From assembly GCF_000801295.1 (NCBI RefSeq), contig NZ_AP012978.1:2108001-2172000 (forward strand): 64,000 bases of DNA, written 5' to 3'. The notes under the pieces were generated by a model. It was not told the DNA's origin. It saw only the letters and a program-made list of their open reading frames with translations, and searched no databases. Source of the stretch: an endosymbiont of unidentified scaly snail isolate Monju. GTDB taxonomy: Bacteria; Pseudomonadota; Gammaproteobacteria; Chromatiales; Chromatiaceae. This document shows, piece by piece, positions 59,301 to 64,000 of this stretch. A program made the translations under genes and the position numbers. How positions within the stretch are numbered: the first letter of the stretch is position 1; each line of letters opens with the position of its first letter.

Positions 59301-60143
59301 GATCCGACCCATGTCCCTGTGATCCGCGATCCCGCGCGCGCCGACGAGGACGCCGAAGCAGTGTTCTACTTCCCCGGCTGCGGCTCCGAGCGCCTGTTCT
59401 CCGATGTCGGTCTCGCCACCCTGGCCATGCTCTGGGAAGTTGGCGCCCAGACCGTGCTGCCTCCCGGCTACCTGTGCTGCGGCTATCCGCAGACCGCCGC
59501 CGGCTTGCACGAGAAGGGCCAGCGCATCACCACCGACAACCGGGTGCTGTTCCACCGCGTGGCCAACACCCTCAACTATCTCGACATCCGTACCGTGCTG
59601 GTCTCTTGCGGCACCTGCATCGACCAGCTCATGAAGTACGAATTCGAAAAGATCTTCCCCGGCTGCCGCCTGCTCGACATCCATGAATACCTGATGGAGA
59701 AGGGCGTGAGCACCCAGAATGCACCAGGCGTGCAGTATCTCTACCACGATCCCTGCCACACCCCCATGAAGCAACACGACCCGGTGGAGGTCGCGGCCAG
59801 CCTGTTGCAGACCGAGGTCCGGCTGTCCGACCGCTGCTGCGGCGAGGCCGGCACCCTGGGTACCGCGCGCCCCGACATCGCCAACCAGCTGCGCTTCCGC
59901 AAGAGCGAGGAACTGCGCGCCGGTATCCGCGAACTGACCGGGCACGAACGGGCCGAGGGACAGGTCAAGCTGCTCACCAGCTGCCCCGCCTGCCAGCAGG
60001 GCCTGGCCCGTTACGCCGACGAGACCGGCCTGAAGACCGACTACATCGTGGTCGAGCTGGCGCGCGCCCGCCTGGGCGAGGACTGGCAGCGGACCTTCAT
60101 TGAACGAGCAAAGGCCGGGGGCATCGAGCGTATCCTGCTGTAG
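56337..60143 (+). CDS. Large FAD/4Fe-4S D-2-hydroxyacid dehydrogenase (DUF3683 type)
   Basis: A 1268-aa fused oxidoreductase. An N-terminal DUF3683 region (about 1-150) starts [21 protein letters not shown] GlcD-like FAD domain follows ([16 protein letters not shown] at about 190-205, to [14 protein letters not shown] at about 720-735). Then come two 4Fe-4S sites, [13 protein letters not shown] and [13 protein letters not shown], and a GlcF-like half with CCG motifs: [42 protein letters not shown]. The lineup matches D-lactate, glycolate or D-2-hydroxyglutarate dehydrogenases that feed quinones. No signal peptide or TM, so it is membrane-peripheral at most. Confidence 0.9.
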   Translation: MERIREIPYNYTSFSDREIVIRYLGEANWQLIERLRGSRRTGRSARMLFEVLGDMWVVERNPYLQDDLIDNVERRNALIEALAHRLRQFEARLNDNADAARLLEAAREAVDRFANCFGERAQLRARVRKALAKVTRRDNIDFSGLARVSHATDATDWRVEMPFVVISPDTEEEVAPVVQACIDCGLSLIPRGGGTGYTGSAVPLDAHCAVINTEKLEFLSDVEYIELPGVEGTVPTVRAGAGVVTRRVSELAERHGLAFAVDPTSQDASTIGGNIAMNAGGKKAVLWGTTLDNLASWRMVTPQGDWLEVTRLEHNLGKIHEQETVRFSLQRYAPDGHTPRGEPELLEMPGSVFRKAGLGKDVTDKFLAGLPGVQKEGCDGLITSARFILHRMPAHVRTVCLEFFGDDLARAVPAIVEITDFIEATEGVQIAGLEHLDERYVKAVRYSTKAPRRERPKMVLIADLVSDDEALLGRTASEVVRLANAREGEGFIAVGAEARARFWADRARTAAISAHTNAFKINEDVVIPLARLAEYSRGVERINIEESIANKLEVILAFRHILSEERPEKDEGGIVSGKFDLALELLDDVEHRWQTLLDSLDEPAATIEVLDADERARIREGDRVIDLLLRRDVRVSYRGELKQPLREIFRGSDCEPLRERLRATHAEIKNERLFVALHMHAGDGNVHTNIPVHSDNYRMLHRAERIVDRIMALAQSLDGVISGEHGIGLTKIHYLEPEKLAAFVEYKQRVDPEQRFNPGKLMPGSGLEGAYTPSLRLVQQEALILEQSELGALNDAIRHCLRCGKCKPKCMTHVPRANLLYSPRNKILGTGLVIEAFLYEEQTRRGISALHFEEMNDIADHCTVCHKCQPPCPVDIDFGDVTVHMRKVLEQAGKKRFNPGTWAAMQFLNATRPSTIKALRKGMLEWGFKGINLAYGLARKTGLLRRNATLPAATTGRPRPVEIAIELVRRPIRVELPKRSYRTELGLEDPTHVPVIRDPARADEDAEAVFYFPGCGSERLFSDVGLATLAMLWEVGAQTVLPPGYLCCGYPQTAAGLHEKGQRITTDNRVLFHRVANTLNYLDIRTVLVSCGTCIDQLMKYEFEKIFPGCRLLDIHEYLMEKGVSTQNAPGVQYLYHDPCHTPMKQHDPVEVAASLLQTEVRLSDRCCGEAGTLGTARPDIANQLRFRKSEELRAGIRELTGHERAEGQVKLLTSCPACQQGLARYADETGLKTDYIVVELARARLGEDWQRTFIERAKAGGIERILL

Positions 60144-60287
60144 CAGGCCCGTCCCCGGGTCGAACCGTTCGCGGCGGGGACGCCGCTCCCGCCGCAGGAG
60201 GCCCGTCTCCAGGCCGAACCATTCGCGACGGGGACGTCGCTCCTACCCGTAGGAGGCCCGTCCCCGGGCCGAACCATTCACCGCAGC
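60144..60287. repeat. Tandem array of GGGA-hairpin repeats
   Basis: Starts on the base after the stop codon. Alternating inverted units: GCAGGCCCGTCCCCGGGTCG (60142-60162), GCGGCGGGGACGCCGCTCCC (60171-60190), AGGAGGCCCGTCTCCAGGCC (60197-60216), GCGACGGGGACGTCGCTCCT (60225-60244) and AGGAGGCCCGTCCCCGGGCC (60251-60270). Two unit types, GGCCCG and GCGGCG, each fold around GGGA or TCCC. The remainder to 60362 shows no gene. Confidence 0.85.
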
Positions 60288-60362
60288 CCCCTTGCTTTGC
60301 ATCCCCCCTCGATTCCCTGTAGCTTTGCTCCGGCCGTAACCTAGGGAGTATCCGCCCACACC

Positions 60363-60980
60363 ATGATCTCCGCTCTCGAAGCCCTGCAGAAACTCCGGGA
60401 AGGCAACGCCCGTTTCGTCGCCGGTCAGGCGCAAACCCCCGCGCTGAGCTGTGCCGACCGCCGGCAGTCACTGACCAGCGGCCAGACGCCCTTTGCCATC
60501 ATCCTCGGCTGCTCGGATTCACGAGTACCCGCCGAGATCGTGTTCGACCAGGGCCTGGGCGACCTGTTCGTGATCCGCGTGGCGGGCAACATCGTGGCCC
60601 CCTCGCAGGTCGGCAGCATCGAGTTCGCCGCCGAGCGTTTCGGCACGCCGCTGGTGGTGGTCCTGGGCCATTCGCAATGCGGCGCCATCTGCGCCACCAT
60701 CGAGGAACTGGAACGCCCCGCGGAGAACCGCTCCCCCAACCTGCGCGCCATCGTCGATCGCGTGCGCCCCTCGGTAGAACCTCTGATGGACACCGAGCTG
60801 CGCAATGACCGCGACCGCCTGATCGACCGCGCGGTACACGCCAACATCCGCGCCGCGGTCAATCAGCTACAGCATGGCTCGGCCATCCTTGAACGCCTGA
60901 TCGCCGAGGAGCGCCTGATGGTAGTTGGTGCTCACTATTCTCTGGAGACCGGCGAAGTCAGCTTCGATACGCCGGATTGA
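60363..60980 (+). CDS. Beta-class carbonic anhydrase
   Basis: A zinc enzyme of 205 aa that interconverts CO2 and bicarbonate. Zinc ligands are visible in ILGCSDSRVPAEIVFDQ (Cys, with Asp-Arg dyad) and VVLGHSQCGAICATIEEL (His and Cys). VIRVAGNIVAPSQVGSIEFA links them. No signal peptide, so cytoplasmic; it may feed bicarbonate to carboxylases such as AccC or a CO2-fixing cycle. It stands alone, 219 bp of repeats before it. Which beta subgroup it belongs to is not settled here. Confidence 0.95.
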   Translation: MISALEALQKLREGNARFVAGQAQTPALSCADRRQSLTSGQTPFAIILGCSDSRVPAEIVFDQGLGDLFVIRVAGNIVAPSQVGSIEFAAERFGTPLVVVLGHSQCGAICATIEELERPAENRSPNLRAIVDRVRPSVEPLMDTELRNDRDRLIDRAVHANIRAAVNQLQHGSAILERLIAEERLMVVGAHYSLETGEVSFDTPD

Positions 60981-61104
60981 GCGCCAACCAGGGGGTGCGG
61001 CTCCCCTCCCTGAGACATCAGGGATATCTATGCCCGCATCATTGAACCTTATTGGCAACCTAATGTCAGAGTATTCGGATGCACTGATATTAAGGAGGTA
61101 TGCC

Positions 61105-61554
61105 ATGAGCAGCCTGATACCGAACTTCCCGCCGAATGGCGTGGTCACCATCAACCGGGTGATCCTGAAACCGGGATACACGATCGACGACCTCCAGGAG
61201 CGCGTGGCGCTGCTGTGCGAGAACGTCAAGACATACCATTCCGAGACCGGTTTCGTCGGCGGCTTCGTGGCACTCAACAGTGGGCAGATCTCCAACGAGG
61301 GGTCGACCGTGGGCCAGGCCGTGGAGAGCCCGCTGAAGGACCGCGAGGCCCTGATCGTGACCTTCTGGCGCAGCTTCGAGGACCACGAACGCTCGCACCG
61401 CAGCGACACCTTCCAACCGCTGTTCCGCGACGTGCTCGAACTGTGCGAGAACGGCAACGAGGAGATCGCCTATCAGATGCTCTGGTCCGGCGCGGCCTAC
61501 TCGCCCGAAGAGGCCCGTGCCGCACGCGAAGCCAAGGAACGTTACGCGGCCTGA
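61105..61554 (+). CDS. Half-length sulfur-oxygenase-reductase-like ferredoxin-fold protein
   Basis: A 149-aa soluble protein that looks like an antibiotic-biosynthesis-monooxygenase (ABM) type alpha-beta domain. Closer reading suggests SOR: LIVTFWRSFEDHERSHRSDT resembles the SOR segment TFWKDWKDHEEMHRQN. His94 and His98 (HxxxH) would match SOR iron ligands His86 and His90, Glu119 or Glu120 would match Glu114, and Cys38 lies 56 residues before His94 as SOR Cys31 lies 55 before His86. Those SOR numbers are recalled for the Acidianus enzyme. SOR is about 310 aa. AAGGAGG precedes the ATG by 6 bases. A terminator follows, then a sulfur-globule-like gene. The enzyme activity is unproven. Confidence 0.55.
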   Translation: MSSLIPNFPPNGVVTINRVILKPGYTIDDLQERVALLCENVKTYHSETGFVGGFVALNSGQISNEGSTVGQAVESPLKDREALIVTFWRSFEDHERSHRSDTFQPLFRDVLELCENGNEEIAYQMLWSGAAYSPEEARAAREAKERYAA

Positions 61555-61602
61555 GTGGTCTGACAGGCGATCGCTCTCCCATCCCTCCATAGCGATGGCG
61601 TT

Positions 61603-61629
61603 GCCCCCTCAGTTCGAGGGGGCTTTTTT
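61603..61629 (+). terminator. Rho-independent terminator after the SOR-like gene
   Basis: GCCCCCTC-AGTTC-GAGGGGGC, an 8-bp perfect stem and 5-base loop, followed by six T. It isolates the SOR-like gene from the promoter of the next gene. Confidence 0.95.
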
Positions 61630-61665
61630 CGTTCCGGAACCAATTCCCCCGGGCAGACTCCGGTA

Positions 61666-61693
61666 TTGACATTTAAGAAATTGCTTATATACT
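61666..61693 (+). promoter_or_regulatory. Strong sigma-70 promoter of the sulfur-globule-like gene
   Basis: TTGACA (61666-61671, perfect -35), a 16-base AT-rich spacer, TATACT (61688-61693). It is the best consensus promoter in the window and lies 72 bp before the ATG, in a locally AT-rich patch of a GC-rich genome. High expression is expected, as for a structural protein. Confidence 0.88.
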
Positions 61694-61765
61694 TTCGGGC
61701 ATCGACGAGCTGTACCGGTCGAACCAGACACGCAATCGTTCGCACAAAAGAATCCGGAGAGAATC

Positions 61766-62089
61766 ATGAAAAAGATCATCGCCATCGCTGCCATCATCGC
61801 TTCCGCCCAGGCCTCTGCCTTCTGGGGCTGGGACAACAGCAACAACGCTACCGACGGCCGCTACAACGGCAAGGGTGACTTCAACGGCAACGCTACCGGC
61901 GAGGCCGAGGCCACCTTCAGCATGACCTTCACCGGCAAGGGCAAGACCCGCGGCGATTTCAAGGGCAACGGCGACAGCAACAGCAACTGGGCCGCCTATG
62001 GCTACGATGCCCCCTACTACTACGGCTACACGCCCTATGCCGCATCCGTCACCCCGGTGACTGCCCCTGCGCAACCGGCTGCCCAGTAA
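61766..62089 (+). CDS. Sulfur-globule-protein-like secreted Gly/Asn/Tyr-rich protein
   Basis: A 107-aa protein with a signal peptide (MKKIIAIAAIIASAQASA, cleavage after ASA). The mature part is repetitive and low in charge: FWGWDNSNNATDGRYNGKGD, FNGNATGEAEATFSMTFTGK, GDFKGNGDSNSN, then YGYDAPYYYGYTPYA and an alanine/proline tail. This composition and the FWG...N-rich...FSMTFTGKG order match the sulfur globule proteins of purple sulfur bacteria, which coat periplasmic sulfur granules. The start is supported by GGAGAG 6 bases upstream. Other periplasmic low-complexity proteins cannot be excluded. Confidence 0.65.
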   Translation: MKKIIAIAAIIASAQASAFWGWDNSNNATDGRYNGKGDFNGNATGEAEATFSMTFTGKGKTRGDFKGNGDSNSNWAAYGYDAPYYYGYTPYAASVTPVTAPAQPAAQ

Positions 62090-62115
62090 ACTCTGCGGCA
62101 TCATCGGCGGATCGA

Positions 62116-62144
62116 AGGCCCGCATCTCCGGATGCGGGCCTTTT
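62116..62144 (+). terminator. Rho-independent terminator after the sulfur-globule-like gene
   Basis: AGGCCCGCAT and ATGCGGGCCT pair around CTCCGG and are followed by TTTT. A further C-G pair closes the loop. Confidence 0.93.
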
Positions 62145-62239
62145 GCTTGTCCACGCCCAACCACAGAAGACAGCACGGAACCAAATTCCCCTGCACGGGG
62201 CCAAAGATCCCGGAACCACCGCGATACCGGGAGCCCCCC

Positions 62240-62896
62240 ATGCGTCAATCCCTGCTGTTTCTGTTACTGACCCTGTTCACCGCCGGCGCGCTCGCCGAAG
62301 CTCCCCCGTACAACCGGGTCAGCCTGTCCGAGCAGGCCAGCACCGAACTGGAGAACGACCGAATGGTCGCCATCCTCTTCGCCCAGGCCGAAGGCCACGA
62401 CACCGTGGCACCGGCACGCGAAGTCAACCGCACCGTTCGACAGGCCGTGAACAAGGCCCGCCAGCGCCCGGGCATCGAGGTCAGCACGCTCAACTACCGC
62501 ACCCAGCCGGTGTACGAAAAGGGCCGCATCGTGCGCTGGCGGGTGACCCAGCAGGTCCGCCTGGAGAGCCACGAAGGCCAGGCGCTGGGCAAGCTGATCG
62601 GCGAGCTGCAATCCGACAGCCTGCGCGTGCAGTCACTGGGCTACCGGCTCTCGGAAGAGAAACGCCGCCAGCACATCGACGAGGTGATCGAACAGGCACT
62701 GCAACGCTTCACCCACCGGGCCCAACGCATCGCCGCCACACTGGGCAGGAAGGGCTACCGGCTGGTGCGCCTGTCGGTCAACGAGGGACGTCCCGGGCCG
62801 ACGCCGGTACGCCTGGATGCCATGGTGGCCGACACCCCGCTGGCCAGGCGGGCAGGCCCGGTGACCATCGAGTCGAGGCCGGCACCGCGCGCCTGA
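62240..62896 (+). CDS. SIMPL-domain (DUF541) periplasmic protein with a frameshifted C terminus
   Basis: A 218-aa protein with a signal peptide (LLFLLLTLFTAGALAEA). The SIMPL domain has VSLSEQASTELENDRMVAIL, NYRTQPVYEKGRIVRWRVTQ and VRLESHEGQALGKLIGELQ. The family ends with a beta strand of the type LSVTVSGEIEL. Here that strand is present but out of frame (62896-62934), and the current frame ends PAPRA instead. A tandem TCGAG-TCGAG at 62868-62877 marks the break: deleting one copy, or adding one base, restores the ending. SIMPL proteins are linked to oxidative stress in Brucella (BP26). Function here is unknown. Confidence 0.75.
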   Translation: MRQSLLFLLLTLFTAGALAEAPPYNRVSLSEQASTELENDRMVAILFAQAEGHDTVAPAREVNRTVRQAVNKARQRPGIEVSTLNYRTQPVYEKGRIVRWRVTQQVRLESHEGQALGKLIGELQSDSLRVQSLGYRLSEEKRRQHIDEVIEQALQRFTHRAQRIAATLGRKGYRLVRLSVNEGRPGPTPVRLDAMVADTPLARRAGPVTIESRPAPRA

Positions 62897-62940
62897 GCGT
62901 GACGGTCAGCGGCGAGATCGAACTGCTCGACTGATCTCTT

Positions 62941-63609
62941 TCAGTTCGGCGCCGGCAACCCTTCCTCGATCTGCGCCAGACGCGCCCAGGCCTCCGGCAG
63001 ACGGCGCTCGGGATCGCGGCTGGCCAGCAGGGCACGAGCCTCACGCGCCAGCTCGCCGCGCTGCGCGTCGTCGAACAGGGTGAGCGCGGCGGCCACCGCC
63101 TCTTCGCTCTCGCTCAACAGGGTAGGCACCAGCGCCTCACGGTCGATCAGCGACTCGGGATGCAACAGATCGGCCACGAGCGGCTGTTGTAACAGGGTGA
63201 AGTGCAGGGCCCGCGCCTGTTCCTCCATCGCCAGTTCCTGCACGGCCAGGGCATCCCCCTCGGCATTGGCACGGACGGTCTGCAAGATGGCCCCGATGAG
63301 GTGCTCGATCGCCTGCTTGTTGGCTCCCTGTTCGTCGGCCAGCCCACAGGAGGTCTCGTACAAGCGTTCCAGATCCTCCTTGAGCTGAAGCACCACCTCG
63401 GTCTCCTCGCGCGGCTTGAGCGCCACCGCGCGTGACACCGTCTGCCGCAACTCGGTGATGAAGGCCAGCAACTCCTCGTGGTCCAGACGCTGCACCTCAA
63501 GCAGGGCCTCGTCATCCGCCACCGCGGGTGGATCGAACAGGGGATTGTCCAGGCGCCGCCGGTAATGACGCTCGTGGCGGCCGGGCAGCTCGCTGAAGGG
63601 AATTCGCAT
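62941..63609 (-). CDS. Conserved-looking helical protein of unknown function
   Basis: A 222-aa soluble, acidic protein with no signal or membrane helix. The N terminus is MRIPFSELPGRHERHYRRRL, then an almost all-helical body rich in Leu, Glu and Ala (for example LERLYETSCGLADEQGANKQ and IEHLIGAILQTVRANAEGD). Helix periodicity suggests a coiled-coil or TPR-like scaffold. I do not recognise a family. GAGGTG lies 5 bases before the ATG. It converges with the SIMPL gene. Confidence 0.75.
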   Translation of the reverse strand: MRIPFSELPGRHERHYRRRLDNPLFDPPAVADDEALLEVQRLDHEELLAFITELRQTVSRAVALKPREETEVVLQLKEDLERLYETSCGLADEQGANKQAIEHLIGAILQTVRANAEGDALAVQELAMEEQARALHFTLLQQPLVADLLHPESLIDREALVPTLLSESEEAVAAALTLFDDAQRGELAREARALLASRDPERRLPEAWARLAQIEEGLPAPN

Positions 63610-63818
63610 GCAACACCTCGGATGGAGAAGGCCATGATTCTACCAGTCGGGGCGGTACCGGGAATCTCGAACCGCAAAAAGACCGGGGACGCGAAGACGA
63701 CATGCCCGCTCCCTCTCGGGGAAAGACAAGGCATGAAGACGGAAGCTTCTCCCCCTTTCGTCGTCTTTCATGTTTTCATGGCAAATCTCTTTCGCAGCAC
63801 GAAAACGGAAACCGGAAA

Positions 63819-64000
63819 ATGCCCTCGAACCGCCTTCCTACAGGTCGCCCCGCCGCACGCCTCCGCTTCCGTCGGGGACTGGCGTGGCTGCTGCTGGGCC
63901 TCTGCCTGAACACCCTGGCCGTCACCTTGCCGCAGGAACAGGTTCTCACACTGAACGACGGCACCGAACTGCCGCTGGGCATCTACCCTGCCGAAGGCTC
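63819..64000 (+). CDS. Secreted DUF3530/alpha-beta-hydrolase-like protein, N-terminal part, cut by window edge
   Basis: An open frame from the ATG at 63819 runs off the right edge after 60 codons. It begins with a basic segment and a signal-like helix (RGLAWLLLGLCLNTLAVTLP), then QEQVLTLNDGTELPLGIYPA, the beta-strand lead-in of many secreted or lipoprotein esterases of the DUF3530 type. Too little is present for more. The gap 63610-63818 before it has an inverted ATGAAGACG/CGTCGTCTTTCAT pair (63732-63770) but no gene. Confidence 0.45.
   Translation, partial: MPSNRLPTGRPAARLRFRRGLAWLLLGLCLNTLAVTLPQEQVLTLNDGTELPLGIYPAEG

Overview
The window is GC-rich, densely packed chromosomal DNA from a gammaproteobacterium. 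The gene orders are typical of that class: cutA-dsbD, aroQ-accB-accC-prmA, dusB-fis-purH and glnE-ilvE. A likely sulfur-globule structural protein, a sulfur-oxygenase-reductase-like protein and a periplasmic rhodanese suggest a sulfur oxidiser, possibly of the Chromatiales type. That placement is inference. I see no tRNA, rRNA, CRISPR array, insertion sequence or prophage.

Layout. (1) 1-8654: cell-surface glycan genes. These are a partial methyltransferase, a family 2 glycosyltransferase, a broken FkbM methyltransferase, and a minus-strand run of an ArnT-like transferase, a phosphoethanolamine transferase, a family 4 glycosyltransferase, wecB and a CgeB-like transferase. Successive genes from the phosphoethanolamine transferase onward overlap by 4 bases. 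(2) 8686-16513: a small zinc protein, ilvE, glnE, a membrane SpoIIE-type phosphatase, and groES-groL under a CIRCE operator. (3) 16858-29815: housekeeping genes for thiol redox, fatty-acid synthesis, ribosome and tRNA modification, and purines. (4) 30043-34359: a tightly coupled five-gene operon of unknown product (GNAT-like hemolysin-family protein, AMP ligase, haem-oxygenase-like diiron protein, SDR, TPR protein). (5) 35837-45646: two paralogous modules, each a PstS-like binding protein overlapping a membrane GGDEF/EAL protein, with tex between them on the other strand. (6) 45707-52739: lpxA-like, purD, vanZ-like, msrA, hslO, a uracil-DNA glycosylase, a quinone reductase-like gene and a ttcA-like gene. 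(7) 52949-60143: rhodanese plus chemoreceptor, then a D-2-hydroxyacid dehydrogenase divergent from a very large FAD/FeS dehydrogenase. (8) 60363-64000: carbonic anhydrase, the SOR-like protein, the sulfur-globule-like protein, a SIMPL protein and two poorly known genes.

Flagellar sigma-28-like sequences (TAAAGTTT-N11-GCCGATAA type) lie upstream of both c-di-GMP modules and of the rhodanese/chemoreceptor pair. This would tie these sensory genes to the motility regulon. Short dispersed repeats with GGGA-loop hairpins sit mostly just after stop codons. A 22-bp inverted-repeat element lies between glnE and ilvE.

Four genes (FkbM, dusB, TPR, SIMPL) carry small indels. At least three of these lie in short homopolymer or tandem runs, so sequence error is as likely as true gene decay.
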